In this document: piece after piece, positions 23,962 through 32,911 of the stretch
How positions within the stretch are numbered: position 1 is the stretch's first letter
Layout: every line of letters starts with the position of its first letter
Assembly: GCA_963743875.1 (NCBI GenBank)
Contig: CAVURM010000001.1
Coordinates: 930,001-994,000, forward strand
From: RHKX01 sp963743875
Lineage (GTDB): Bacteria; Actinomycetota; Thermoleophilia; Solirubrobacterales; 70-9
Direction of reading: 5' to 3'
Length of the DNA: 64,000 bases
The notes under the pieces: generated by a model
Databases searched by the model: none
What the model saw: only the letters and a program-made list of their open reading frames with translations
What the model was told of the DNA's origin: nothing
Made by a program: the position numbers and the translations under genes

Positions 23962-25962
23962 GTGGCCAACCGACTCGCGGGCGAGACCTCGCCCTACCTG
24001 CTCCAGCACAAGGACAACCCGGTCGACTGGCTCCCCTGGGGCGACGAAGCCAGGGCGGCGGCCCGCGAGCGAGACGTCCCAATCCTGCTCTCGATCGGCT
24101 ATTCGGCCTGCCACTGGTGCCACGTGATGGAGCGGGAGTCGTTCACCGACGCCGCGACCGCCGCCTACATGAACGAGCATTTCGTCCCGATCAAGGTCGA
24201 TCGCGAAGAGCGCCCCGACGTGGACGCGATCTACATGGAAGCCCTACAGGGGATGACCGGACACGGAGGGTGGCCGCTGACGGCATTCTGCGACCCGGAT
24301 GGAGTGCCGTTTCATTGCGGAACCTACTTCCCTCCCGAGCCGAGGCAGGGGATGCCCAGCTTCCGGATGGTGCTGGAGGCCGTCAGCGCCGCCTGGGGCA
24401 TGCAGCGGGACGAGATCGGGGCGGCCGCTGAACGCACCAGAGAGCAGCTCGGAGCGATCGGCCGGATGCCGGCCACCGCCACCGATCTCGGGGCCGAGAT
24501 CGTCGACGAAGCGGTTCGATCCCTGCGGGAGGACATCGACCCGGTCAACGGCGGGTTCGGGAGCGCCCCCAAGTTTCCGCCGGCCAGCGCCATGGATCTC
24601 CTCCTCGCCCGCTCCGTCCACGAACCGGTCGAGCTCACCCTGGACCGGATGGCCTCCGGCGGGATCCACGATCAGCTCGGCGGGGGCTTCGCCCGCTATT
24701 CCGTCGACGCCGGCTGGCTCGTGCCCCACTTCGAGAAGATGCTCTACGACAACGCCCTCCTCGCCCGCACCTACCTTCGTGCCTATCTCGAGATCGGCCA
24801 CGCCCGCTACCGGCAGGTCACAGTCGGGGTCTGCGACTGGGCGCTCCGGGAGATGCGCGGCCCCGAGGGCGGCTTCTACTCCGCCCTCGATGCGGACTCC
24901 GAGGGCGTCGAGGGCCTGTACTACACCTGGACGCCCGCGGAAGCCCGGGCGGCTCTCGACCGCGCCGGTCTCGATCACACCGAGCCGGCCGTGCTCGCCT
25001 ACCTGGGGATCAGCGAGCACGGACACCTGGACGGTCGCAGCGTTCTCCACCTTCCATTCGGATACGGCTCGGAGCCCCCCGCGAGCTTCGAGCCGGCTCG
25101 CGAGGCGCTGTTGGCCAGTCGCGAGACCCGGGTCCGCCCTGGGCTCGACGACAAGCGGCTATGCGCGTGGAACGCGCTGATGGCAGGCGCGCTGGCCGAG
25201 GCGGGGGCCGCACTCGGGGAGGACCGATACCTCGCGGCAGCCCGTGAATGCGCCGACTTCATCCTCGGCAGGATGCGCAACGAGGACGGCCACCTCCTGC
25301 GGACGTTCAACGGCGGCGAGGCACGGCTCAATGCCTACCTCGAGGACCACGCCTATCTGTTGGAGGCGCTGCTCGCGGTTTACGAAGCGACGTTCGAGGT
25401 CCCGTATTTCGAGGCAGCACGGGAGATCGCCGACGCGATGATCGATCGCTTCGGCGATCGGGAGCGCGGCGGCTTCTTCACCACCTCCGACGACCATGAG
25501 GAGTTGATCGCTCGCCGCAAGGACATCGACGATCACCCCGCCCCCTCGGGGAACGCCGCCGCCGCCAACGGACTGCAGCGCCTGGCGGCGCTGTCCGGCG
25601 AGGCGGCCTACGAAGATTGGGCCCGCGGCGTCCTGCTGCTGCTCGCCGAACCGGCCCGCAGACAACCCCAGGGCCTCTCCTACCTTCTGGCGGCGCTCGA
25701 TCGCTACACCTCACCGACCCGGGAGGTCGCCCTGATCGCGCCGGCGAATCAGCCGAATTCGATCGATTCGATGGCCGCGGTCATTCGGAGTCGTTACCGG
25801 CCCCATGTGGTGCTGGCGGGCGGAGGCGAGGGTGCCGCGGTGCCTGCCCTGCTCGCCGGCCGCCCAGCGCCCAACGGAGCCGCCGCTTACGTGTGCGAAA
25901 GCTTCAGCTGCAGGGCGCCGGTCGGCTCGGCCGCCGAGCTCGAAACGCTGCTCGGGGCCTGA
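23962..25962 (+). CDS. YyaL/DUF255 thioredoxin-domain protein
   Basis: 666 residues from GTG 23962. The N-terminal DUF255 thioredoxin-like domain carries NRLAGETSPYLLQHKDNPVDW and the cysteine motif IGYSACHWCHVMERESF, followed by NEHFVPIKVDREERPDVD. The remainder is an alpha/alpha-toroid (GGFGSAPKFPP, GGIHDQLGGGFARYSVDAGWLVPHFEKMLYDN), resembling N-acylglucosamine 2-epimerase barrels. The family is widely conserved with unclear activity. Length normal. Cytosolic by absence of a signal. Confidence 0.92.
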   Translation: MANRLAGETSPYLLQHKDNPVDWLPWGDEARAAARERDVPILLSIGYSACHWCHVMERESFTDAATAAYMNEHFVPIKVDREERPDVDAIYMEALQGMTGHGGWPLTAFCDPDGVPFHCGTYFPPEPRQGMPSFRMVLEAVSAAWGMQRDEIGAAAERTREQLGAIGRMPATATDLGAEIVDEAVRSLREDIDPVNGGFGSAPKFPPASAMDLLLARSVHEPVELTLDRMASGGIHDQLGGGFARYSVDAGWLVPHFEKMLYDNALLARTYLRAYLEIGHARYRQVTVGVCDWALREMRGPEGGFYSALDADSEGVEGLYYTWTPAEARAALDRAGLDHTEPAVLAYLGISEHGHLDGRSVLHLPFGYGSEPPASFEPAREALLASRETRVRPGLDDKRLCAWNALMAGALAEAGAALGEDRYLAAARECADFILGRMRNEDGHLLRTFNGGEARLNAYLEDHAYLLEALLAVYEATFEVPYFEAAREIADAMIDRFGDRERGGFFTTSDDHEELIARRKDIDDHPAPSGNAAAANGLQRLAALSGEAAYEDWARGVLLLLAEPARRQPQGLSYLLAALDRYTSPTREVALIAPANQPNSIDSMAAVIRSRYRPHVVLAGGGEGAAVPALLAGRPAPNGAAAYVCESFSCRAPVGSAAELETLLGA

Positions 25963-25984
25963 GCCGAAACCCGGCGGCCGATCG

Positions 25985-26497
25985 TCAGGCCTGCTCCCGC
26001 TCGCCCCGCAGCCGGGCAATGAGGGTGTCGGCCTTCTCGAAGCCCTCGGTGACGCCGGTCGACATGCCGGAACGGAGCTTTCCGTCCCGCTCCTCGATGG
26101 AGACGAACGTCGAGACGCAGATCATCAGCGTCCTGCCGCCTTCGACCGCCTCGAGCTCCAGGCGGTCGATCGACTCCGCGCAGTCGATGCCGGAGAAGTT
26201 GAAGGTCGACTCGAGGACCCTCGGTGGAGCGACTTCGCGATACTTGCCGGAGAACGTGACCACGCTTCCGTCGGGTCCCGTGGCCGAGTAGCTGTAGGCA
26301 CCCCCAACGCGGACATCCATCTCGTCGAACGTGATCGTCATGGCCTTTGGGCCAAGCCACTCGGCCATTAGGTCCGGATCGGTCCAGAGCTCCCAGACGA
26401 GCTCGGGGGGCGCGTCGAAGATCCGGTCGATTCGGATCGTCAGATCGGTAGGCGTCGTGATCGACGTCTCGCTGGTTTCCTTCACGTCACTGGTCAT
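25985..26497 (-). CDS. SRPBCC / AHSA1 domain protein
   Basis: 170 residues of the START-like AHSA1 family: IRIDRIFDAPPELVWELWTDPDLMAEWLGP near residue 25, the GAYSYSATGPDG strand, and a TEGFEKADTLIARL C-terminal helix. I place the start at ATG 26497, overlapping the stop of the upstream arsR gene (ATGA). A paired ArsR/AHSA1 operon is a common arrangement, in which the SRPBCC protein is thought to bind a hydrophobic ligand. The ligand is not known. Confidence 0.88.
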   Translation of the reverse strand: MTSDVKETSETSITTPTDLTIRIDRIFDAPPELVWELWTDPDLMAEWLGPKAMTITFDEMDVRVGGAYSYSATGPDGSVVTFSGKYREVAPPRVLESTFNFSGIDCAESIDRLELEAVEGGRTLMICVSTFVSIEERDGKLRSGMSTGVTEGFEKADTLIARLRGEREQA

Positions 26498-26829
26498 CTC
26501 GATGACCCCTTTCTTCGTTCGATGATCTCGTCCATTCGCTCGAAGCGCTCGTCCCATTCGCGGCGATACGCCTCGATCCATTGACTCGCGTCCTCGAGTC
26601 GCCTCGGGCCGAGCTCGCAGTGCCGTGTGCGACCCCGCTTCTCGGTCTTCACCAGTTCAGCCTGCTCGAGAACCTGAACGTGCTTCTTCAAGCCGGTTAG
26701 CGACATGCCATCCGGCACCAGTTCGCTGATCGTTGCGCGGCCCCGTCCGAGGCGCTCCAGAATGGATCGCCTTGTTGGGTCGGAGAGCGCCGAGAACGTG
26801 GTGTCCAACGCGTTCGCATACTGAACCAT
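26494..26829 (-). CDS. ArsR family transcriptional regulator
   Basis: 111 residues. Winged helix of the SdpR/ArsR kind: FSALSDPTRRSILERLGRG, recognition helix SLTGLKKHVQVLEQAELVKTEKRGR, and a C-terminal tail WIEAYRREWDERFERMDEII typical of regulators paired with AHSA1 genes. No metal-binding cysteines, so it is not a metal sensor. Its start codon lies inside a 24-base perfect-arm palindrome, showing strong autorepression. Co-transcribed with the AHSA1 gene. Confidence 0.9.
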   Translation of the reverse strand: MVQYANALDTTFSALSDPTRRSILERLGRGRATISELVPDGMSLTGLKKHVQVLEQAELVKTEKRGRTRHCELGPRRLEDASQWIEAYRREWDERFERMDEIIERRKGSSR

Positions 26830-26841
26830 CTGGTTCAGTAT
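26818..26841 (-). promoter_or_regulatory. Operator palindrome over the arsR start codon
   Basis: Ten-base arms ATACTGAACC (26818-26827) and GGTTCAGTAT (26832-26841) around ATCT. The arsR ATG (26829-26827 on the minus strand) is inside it. Another GGTTCAG half-site lies just upstream (26848-26854). This is the expected binding site for the dimeric ArsR protein encoded here. Confidence 0.75.
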
Positions 26842-26850
26842 AGCTGAGGT

Positions 26851-27249
26851 TCAGCGAGGGCGTGGCAGACGCTTGGCCGAGGTCCGCAACGTCGCGACCA
26901 TGCCAAGCTCGGCATGCCCAGGGATCGAACACCAGAGCGCGTATCGCGACTTCCGACGCAGCTTCAGGTCGAGCCGGCCCGTGTCGCCCGGTCCGACCTC
27001 ACCGAGCTCGGAGATCGTGCGACCACCGGCCCGCTGAAGTTTCAGATCGTGAGGATCCTCGCCGTAGTTGTAGAGCTGGATGATCGAGGGCCCGGCATCG
27101 ACCTTCGGGCGCGAGAGCGTGAACCCGTACTCGCGCGCGGTCACCAGGAGCCGCGATGGAACCGGATCGGTGGGTTTCGCCGCCGCACCGGCCGACTGGA
27201 TTACCACCGCCGACAGAACCGCAGCGACAGCGACGGCCTTGAGCCTCAT
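26851..27249 (-). CDS. Exported cupredoxin-like protein
   Basis: 132 residues, with a Sec signal (LKAVAVAAVLSAVVIQSAGAAAK). A type 1 copper pattern is visible: His in GEDPHDLKLQRAG, then Cys, His and Met in ALWCSIPGHAELGM. So it probably carries a blue copper centre like plastocyanin/azurin outside the membrane. ATGA overlap at its 5' end with the DUF1501 gene stop shows one operon with DUF1501 and DUF1800. An electron-transfer or copper-handling role is inferred. Confidence 0.82.
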   Translation of the reverse strand: MRLKAVAVAAVLSAVVIQSAGAAAKPTDPVPSRLLVTAREYGFTLSRPKVDAGPSIIQLYNYGEDPHDLKLQRAGGRTISELGEVGPGDTGRLDLKLRRKSRYALWCSIPGHAELGMVATLRTSAKRLPRPR

Positions 27250-28622
27250 CCGATCAGCGTCGGCCGCGCGAAACCGGAGGCGCCGGGGATCACAGCCGCA
27301 GCATCGACGCCGAACCACTGCTCGAGCAAGGAGCAGTAGACCGAACGGAAATCGGCCGTCGAACGCAGGTTGTCGTCCTCGTCGAGCGTCGCCAGGCCGG
27401 GCCACTCCCCCACCATCTTGCCGCGGGCCGGTGTCCCGATCAGGAAGGCGTTTCCGCCCGCGCCGTGATCGGTCCCGGAGCCATTCTCCTCCGGGCGCCG
27501 CCCGAACTCCGACCAGACCAACGTCACCACCCGGTCGTCGAGGCCGCGCGCCTCTAGGTCGCGCTGGAACGCGAACAGCCCGTCGCAGGTCTCACTCAGA
27601 TTGGTTGCGAAGTCAGCAGCCTGGTCGTCGTGGGTGTCGTAACCGCCGGGCGCGTTGACGGAGGCGACGGTGATCGGGAGTCCAGCGGCAAGCATCGCGG
27701 CGAGACCGGCCAGGCTCTCGGGGAAATGGCCTGTGTCCGGGTAGCTGACCGGGCTGACGATGTCGTCGGAGAAAGCGGCGAGCTGGCTCCGCAACGTGGT
27801 CGCCTGCCGGACGACCTTGCCGGCACCCTGGAGCTGCTTGTCGCGGGCCTTCTCGGCCGCGTCGCCGATCTTGGCGAAGCTCTCGAACATCAGCTCCTCA
27901 ACCTCACCCCAGACGCCCGGAGCCCAGAGGTCGTAACGCGCCCCCCAGGTGGCCGCCACCGGTACCCGGGCGGACGCCAGGCTCGGTGCGAGGGAACCGT
28001 CGAGGGAGAGCCCCTGCAGTGGGTTGTCGTCGTTGCCGACCGCATCGAGGAGCCGTCCGAGCCAGCCGGTGTTGGTGCCGGGGCTGAGCTCCCCCACCTC
28101 CCAGTAGTGGCGAGACGTGAAATGAGACTGATCGGCGCCGGCGTAGCCGATCCCCGGGAAGACCGTGACCTTGCCCTCCCCGTGCAGCTGGTGAAGCGGG
28201 GATGCCCCCGGATGCCATTGCAGGCGGGAGTCCTCAGTCCACGCCGGCCCATCGCCGGGCTCCAGCCTGAGCGTGGGCCGAAGCTGGCGATACCTGTTGT
28301 CATTGACGGGCGAGAGAACCGAGAGTGCATCGACACCACCGTCGAGGAAGACCGAGACGAGCACCTTGCCCTGACTGCCGGCCGCCTTGGCGATTCCGTC
28401 GACGAAGGCCTTCGGGTTGAGCAGGCTCGCTCCGTAGAGGCTGAGGGCGAGGCCGCCGCTGCGAAGGAGAAACGACCGCCGCGAGAGCCCGGTGCCGGCG
28501 GGGGCGGGCATCCCGCGCTCGATCGCCGGTAGGCCCTTGCCGGCCTCGGCCAGCGAACGCCGAGCCAGCTCCGAGCGGGTGAACTCGCCGCAGCAGCTGT
28601 GATGTCGAGGCGCAGGGGTCAT
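27246..28622 (-). CDS. DUF1501 family protein, Tat-exported
   Basis: 458 residues. The N-terminal region carries a twin-arginine signal, LSRRSFLLRSGGLALSLYG near residues 45-65, preceded by a Cys/His-rich segment (HHSCCGEF). DUF1501 belongs to the alkaline-phosphatase-like/sulfatase superfamily; VSVFLDGGVDALSVL and WSEFGRRPEENGSGTDHGAGG are its usual motifs. Start at ATG 28622, overlapping the DUF1800 stop (ATGA). DUF1800 and DUF1501 genes are usually neighbours and of unresolved function. Confidence 0.9.
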   Translation of the reverse strand: MTPAPRHHSCCGEFTRSELARRSLAEAGKGLPAIERGMPAPAGTGLSRRSFLLRSGGLALSLYGASLLNPKAFVDGIAKAAGSQGKVLVSVFLDGGVDALSVLSPVNDNRYRQLRPTLRLEPGDGPAWTEDSRLQWHPGASPLHQLHGEGKVTVFPGIGYAGADQSHFTSRHYWEVGELSPGTNTGWLGRLLDAVGNDDNPLQGLSLDGSLAPSLASARVPVAATWGARYDLWAPGVWGEVEELMFESFAKIGDAAEKARDKQLQGAGKVVRQATTLRSQLAAFSDDIVSPVSYPDTGHFPESLAGLAAMLAAGLPITVASVNAPGGYDTHDDQAADFATNLSETCDGLFAFQRDLEARGLDDRVVTLVWSEFGRRPEENGSGTDHGAGGNAFLIGTPARGKMVGEWPGLATLDEDDNLRSTADFRSVYCSLLEQWFGVDAAAVIPGASGFARPTLIG

Positions 28623-29947
28623 GACGTCTGGAAGTCCGGACTCGACGCGATCAACATCCGCAGGGCGTTCTGGCGCAGGGCGCGGTAGGTCTGCTGCTGC
28701 CAGTCGGCGGTCGCGATCGCCTCCACTCGAGCCGCGAAGCTGTGCAGCTCCTTCTTCGTCTGCGGGGTGAGCATCGGGGACCCCCAGAACTTCATCGCCT
28801 TCTTGACAGCCTGATTCGCCGTCTCCTCGGCGTCGTAGCCGTCTTCCTCGACCTGGGACTGGTAGGTGGTCTCGGCCGCGGCCGACCACCGACCGCTCAG
28901 TCGGGCGGTGTCGAGCCAGCGCTCCTCGTCCCATCCGGAGACGTTCGGAGGGTCGAACAACCGCTGACCGGCGTCGTCGGAAATCCAGGTCCAGGCCTGC
29001 GTCTCGACCCCCGACCGCCTGGCTCGCAGCATCCCCGCGATCTGGACGATCGGCGGCTTGACCATCCGCGGGCCGTCGTAGAAGGCCGGATGCATCAGGA
29101 TCGCCTCGACCACGGGCCTGATCCCGTAGCCGCGCCTGTACAGCTTCTTGAGCGATTTCAGGGTCGACCTCGGCGGGGCGGTCGGTATGAAGTACGACCA
29201 GAGGCGCTCCACGAAGTAGGTCGCGTGGGCGGGGTTTTCGATGCAGAGGCGGCAGGAGTCCCGCCAGTCGAACGTTCCCGTCTTGCCGAAGATCTTCTTC
29301 TTGCCGCCATCGTGTCGATCCTCCTCAAAGCGGAAATCGATCATTCCCAGGTCGTCATCCCAGTCGTTGGTCCATCCGGTAAGCGCCCGGGCCTGCTCGC
29401 GGACGTCGTCCTCGGTGTAACCGTTGGCGGCGCCGAGCGTGAACAGCTCCATCAGCTCGCGGGCGTAGTTCTCGTTCGCGTATCCCTTCTCGTTCTCGTT
29501 GCCGGAGAGCCAGACGAGCATCGCCGGATCGATCGTCACGTCGAGCAGGAGCTTCTCGAAGGAGCCGAGTCCGCGCTTGCGGAAGAGCTCGTTCTGATCG
29601 AGGTTGAGCGACACCTGGCCGACGTCGGCGGTAGCGAACCAGTCGTGCCAGATCAGAGTCATCCGCTCGACCAGCGGCTGATCGGAGCGCACCATGCGGT
29701 CGAGCCACCAGAACAGATCGTGACCCCAGGCATCCGTGGGGGCAAGCGGCAGGCCGTCGTCGTCGTGGGGCGCGGGGCCCCGAAGCCGCGCTTTGCCCTT
29801 CGGGCGGGTGAGCGAAAGGACGGCCCGGCGCATCCCCTTGCGAGCGAGCTTCGCCGACTCCCCCGGGGCCGGACCGAATCCGGCACGCCAGAGGAGGCGC
29901 TCGGCGTCCTTCGCGCTGAATCGGCCTCGATGGACGGGGACGGGCAC
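28619..29947 (-). CDS. DUF1800 family protein
   Basis: 442 residues from GTG 29947. Family motifs: AERLLWRAGFGP at the N-terminus, MTLIWHDWFATA, NENYARELMELFTLG, and FDPPNVSGWDEERWLD. No clear signal peptide at this start, though the partner DUF1501 has a Tat signal and pairs of this kind may be exported together. The frame runs further upstream but enters the divergent NTF2-like gene, so the GTG is preferred. First gene of the DUF1800-DUF1501-cupredoxin operon. Confidence 0.88.
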   Translation of the reverse strand: MPVPVHRGRFSAKDAERLLWRAGFGPAPGESAKLARKGMRRAVLSLTRPKGKARLRGPAPHDDDGLPLAPTDAWGHDLFWWLDRMVRSDQPLVERMTLIWHDWFATADVGQVSLNLDQNELFRKRGLGSFEKLLLDVTIDPAMLVWLSGNENEKGYANENYARELMELFTLGAANGYTEDDVREQARALTGWTNDWDDDLGMIDFRFEEDRHDGGKKKIFGKTGTFDWRDSCRLCIENPAHATYFVERLWSYFIPTAPPRSTLKSLKKLYRRGYGIRPVVEAILMHPAFYDGPRMVKPPIVQIAGMLRARRSGVETQAWTWISDDAGQRLFDPPNVSGWDEERWLDTARLSGRWSAAAETTYQSQVEEDGYDAEETANQAVKKAMKFWGSPMLTPQTKKELHSFAARVEAIATADWQQQTYRALRQNALRMLIASSPDFQTS

Positions 29948-30052
29948 GATGACTACTTCGGCAGGTCGTCGCGGGCGGTTGAGCTCGAGGGGCTCACGGT
30001 GGACGATCTTGCCGATACCAACGGACGATTGAAAGGCATATGCTCGGCCCTG

Positions 30053-30592
30053 ATGAGCGAAGCGACCAAGGAAACCGGCGCGAAGGGCGGCCGCAAGGGG
30101 CCCACGACCGTGACCCGGGCCTACTTCCAGGCTCTCGACGACCACGACCTCACGGCCGCCGCCGACCTCTGGGAGCCGGGGCGAACCGACCGCATCGTCG
30201 GAATGGTCGAGTTCAGGATGCCGGAGGGCTTCATGCAGTGGTTCGGGGCGTTGCTGACGGCGTTCCCCGACATTCGCTTCGAGGTCCTGTCGATCACCGC
30301 TCAGAGGGAGAACGCCGCCGTCCGCTATCGCGTGCAGGGCACCTTCAACGGCAGCGGCAAGTTCGAGGGCCTGACTCCGAACGGCGCGAGGGTCGACATC
30401 GAGGGCTTCGACCTGTTCACCGTTCGCGACGGTCTGATCGTCGAGAACCACGGATATCTGAACGCCGCCGACATGGCGCGCCAGCTGGGGGCGCTACCAC
30501 CCCAGGGATCGGTCGCCGAGCGGGGCATGACCGCCGCGCTCAACGCGAAGGTCGCCGCGGGCGAGCTGGTTCAGCGCCTGCGTGACAGGTAG
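30053..30592 (+). CDS. SnoaL/NTF2-like ester cyclase family protein
   Basis: 179 residues. NTF2-like fold: TRAYFQALDDHDLTAAADLWEPG, FPDIRFEVLSITAQRENAAVRYRVQGTFNGSG and FDLFTVRDGLIVENHGYLNAADMARQLG. Typical of SnoaL-like polyketide cyclase/ester cyclase relatives, whose activity cannot be inferred from the fold. It is divergent from DUF1800 and convergent with glnA. Confidence 0.8.
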   Translation: MSEATKETGAKGGRKGPTTVTRAYFQALDDHDLTAAADLWEPGRTDRIVGMVEFRMPEGFMQWFGALLTAFPDIRFEVLSITAQRENAAVRYRVQGTFNGSGKFEGLTPNGARVDIEGFDLFTVRDGLIVENHGYLNAADMARQLGALPPQGSVAERGMTAALNAKVAAGELVQRLRDR

Positions 30593-30607
30593 CTGAGCGC
30601 CGACCGC

Positions 30608-31975
30608 CTACAGGACGGGCAGGAACTGGGAGATCTCCCAGGGGGTCACGCGGACCCGGTAGTCGTCCCACTCGGCGCGCTTGATCTCGATGAAGCGGTT
30701 GAACGTGTGCTCACCGAGCGTCCTCAGGACCAGCTCGGACTCAGCGGCGAGCTCGATCGCCTCGCCGAGGTTCTCCGGCAGCTGCTCGATCCCACGCCTC
30801 TGGCGATCCTCCGGCGAGAGGTGGTAGAGGTTCTGCTCCATCGGCTCGGGCAGCTCGTAGCCCTTCTCGATTCCCTCGAGACCGGCCTGAAGCATCGCTG
30901 CGAAGCACAGGTAGGGGTTGCAGGCCGGATCGGGACAACGCAGCTCCGCGCGGGTCGCGGACTCATGGCCGGGGTGGTAGAGCGGCACCCGAATCAATGC
31001 GGATCGGTTCCGGCGCGACCAGGCGAGGTAGACCGGCGCCTCGTAGCCGGGCACGAGGCGCTTGTAGGAGTTGACCCACTGGGCGAAGAGCGAGGAGATC
31101 TCGCGGGCGTGCTTGAGCTGCCCGGCGATGAACTGCTTGGCGGTCTGCGAGAGGAAGTACTGATCGTCGGGGTCGTAGAACGCGTTGGCGCCGTCGCGGC
31201 TGAGTGACTGGTGGACGTGCATCCCGCTGCCGTTCTCACCGTTCAGGGGCTTGGGCATGAACGTCGCGTGCCAGCCGTTCTTCATCGCATATTCCTTGAC
31301 CGTCATCCGGTAGGTCATGCAATCGTCGGCCATTGCCAGCGCGTCCTTGTATCGCATGTCGACCTCGTGCTGGGATGGACCGACCTCGTGGTGGGTGTAC
31401 TCGACGTGAATCCCCATCTGCTCGAGGGCCAGGACGGTCTCGCGGCGCACGCCGGAACCAGCGTCGAGAGTGGTCAGGTCGAAGTAGCCGCCCTCGTCGA
31501 GGACCTCGGGGACGCCGCCCTCGGGACGGGCGTCGCGGAAGTAGAAGAACTCGAGCTCAGGGCCGACGTTGAAGGCGTCGAAACCCATGTCCTGCGCTCG
31601 CTGGATCGCCCGGCGCAGGATCCAGCGGGGATCGCCCTCATAGGCATCGCCCCCGGGAACCTGGATGTTGCAGAACATGCGGCCGGTCGGCTGTTCCTCC
31701 GGGCTCCACGGCAGGGTCGTGAAGGTCGAGGGGTCGGGTACGGCGAGCATGTCGGATTCCTCGATCGGGTTGAAGCCCGTGATCGACGATCCGTCGAATC
31801 CGTTGCCGCCGGCGAAGGCGTCCTCGAGTTCGGATGAGTTGATCGAGAAGCTCTTCAGCTGACCGAGGACGTCGGTGAACCAGAGGCGGATGAAGCGGAT
31901 GTTCCGATCGGCGACTTCGGCGATCACGTCTTCGGCGGTCTTCGGACTGGTCGGGGTCGGATCGGCGCCACTCAT
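30608..31975 (-). CDS. glnA: Glutamine synthetase, type I (alpha-like)
   Basis: 455 residues; makes glutamine from glutamate, ammonia and ATP. Motifs: FDGSSITGF (latch), FFYFRD with GPELEF (metal Glu), NGSGMHVHQSL (ATP/ammonia region with metal His), and RVPLYHP, PDPACNPYLCFAAML. The position of the adenylylation loop reads NLYHLSPEDRQRRGIEQLP and lacks the extra GS I-beta insertion, so it resembles the alpha subtype, feedback-regulated rather than adenylylated. AAGGAG lies ten bases before the ATG. Divergent from an AhpD-fold gene with a 261-base gap. Confidence 0.93.
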   Translation of the reverse strand: MSGADPTPTSPKTAEDVIAEVADRNIRFIRLWFTDVLGQLKSFSINSSELEDAFAGGNGFDGSSITGFNPIEESDMLAVPDPSTFTTLPWSPEEQPTGRMFCNIQVPGGDAYEGDPRWILRRAIQRAQDMGFDAFNVGPELEFFYFRDARPEGGVPEVLDEGGYFDLTTLDAGSGVRRETVLALEQMGIHVEYTHHEVGPSQHEVDMRYKDALAMADDCMTYRMTVKEYAMKNGWHATFMPKPLNGENGSGMHVHQSLSRDGANAFYDPDDQYFLSQTAKQFIAGQLKHAREISSLFAQWVNSYKRLVPGYEAPVYLAWSRRNRSALIRVPLYHPGHESATRAELRCPDPACNPYLCFAAMLQAGLEGIEKGYELPEPMEQNLYHLSPEDRQRRGIEQLPENLGEAIELAAESELVLRTLGEHTFNRFIEIKRAEWDDYRVRVTPWEISQFLPVL

Positions 31976-32142
31976 CTGGCTGAAACTCCTTGGTCGCTGA
32001 ACGCAGCACCCTAGATGATCGGCCCTGATCGGCAGCCCTTGTCAGGTGCCGGAGAAACATCGTCGAAGACTGATCCAGCCATGATTGGAGGCCGTTGGAA
32101 TGGGCAAAGGCTTCCTTGCAAGGCGCCGCGCTCAGCGGTATA

Positions 32143-32159
32143 ACTTACGCAAGGTAAGT
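32143..32159. promoter_or_regulatory. Dyad in the glnA/AhpD-like intergenic region
   Basis: ACTTAC (32143-32148) and GTAAGT (32154-32159) around GCAAG, with further AGTAA-rich text to 32180. It lies 78 bases before the AhpD-like start and within an AT-richer stretch that must hold both promoters. It resembles a regulator site; which protein binds is unknown. Confidence 0.4.
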
Positions 32160-32236
32160 AACCGGCTAAAAGTAAAGTAAAGGCTCGATCAAACGCCGGT
32201 AAGCGTCGAGACCGCAACACGATCTGGAGTGACGCA

Positions 32237-32803
32237 ATGACCGTGAAGACCGACTACGCCCGATTCGACATCCATGACGAGCTGACGGCACCAGCCGGCA
32301 GCGAGCGCCTCCTCAAGAGCATCTCCACGGCGGGTGGCTCGGTTTCGAAGCTTGTCGGTGTACTTGCGGGCTCCCCCGCGACCCTCCGCGCATTCGCCCG
32401 ATTGCGATCCGAGCTGCACAGCGGCGACCTGCCCGCCCCGACTGCGATCAGGATCGGCCTGGCGGTGGCCGAGCGCCGCGGCGACGGTTACAGCGTCGCC
32501 CAGCACGCTCGTTCGGCTCGGCTCAGCGGCCTCGGGCTCGATGAGATCTCACTTGCCCGGGGTTTCTCCTCCAGCGATCCCAAGGAGGCCGCCCTGCTGG
32601 CCTTCGTCAAGGGGACGATGGACTCAGACGGTCACCCGCCGGCCTTCCTGCTCGAGGAGGCCCGCGAAACCGACTGGACCGACGAGCAGCTGCTCGAGGC
32701 GCTCGGCGAGGTCGCTCTGAACGAGTTTCAGAGCCTGGTCGCGAACGCGGCCGGCCTGCCTCAGGATCAGATCGACGCATCGGTGCTTCCGGCCGCCGCT
32801 TAG
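32237..32803 (+). CDS. AhpD/CMD-fold protein lacking the redox cysteines
   Basis: 188 residues of the carboxymuconolactone decarboxylase / AhpD-like fold (TAIRIGLAVAERR, HARSARLSGLGLDEI, EVALNEFQSLVANAAG). In AhpD-like members the active site is CxxC-x3-H; here the same place reads GDGYSVAQHA, so both cysteines are absent and only the His remains. The usual alkylhydroperoxide or thiol-peroxidase activity is therefore unlikely. ATG is preceded by GGAG at 7-base spacing. Divergent from glnA; its 3' end is followed by a repeat element. Confidence 0.78.
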   Translation: MTVKTDYARFDIHDELTAPAGSERLLKSISTAGGSVSKLVGVLAGSPATLRAFARLRSELHSGDLPAPTAIRIGLAVAERRGDGYSVAQHARSARLSGLGLDEISLARGFSSSDPKEAALLAFVKGTMDSDGHPPAFLLEEARETDWTDEQLLEALGEVALNEFQSLVANAAGLPQDQIDASVLPAAA

Positions 32804-32806
32804 ATA

Positions 32807-32860
32807 ACCGCGCGACTCGCAGCCCTCCGGGCTGCTCGACTGCGCCGGGCCTCCGGGCGA
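32807..32860. repeat. REP-like element, copy 1
   Basis: 54-base unit with the hairpin GCAGCCC-TCC-GGGCTGC followed by CGACTGCGCCGGGCCTCCGG. The whole unit reappears without mismatch at 42317-42370 and nearly whole at 42400-42450. It lies right after the stop of the AhpD-like gene, in the gap between two convergent genes. Confidence 0.85.
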
Positions 32861-32911
32861 GAGCCGCCCGCTCGCACTACTAATTGGCCGGTGTCAACGA
32901 ATCGGCCTTCG

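Noticed and set aside
32143..32159. DtxR/IdeR iron box upstream of the AhpD-like gene
   Set aside because: The dyad has the right size but differs from the known iron box at several positions, so it is listed only as an unassigned dyad.
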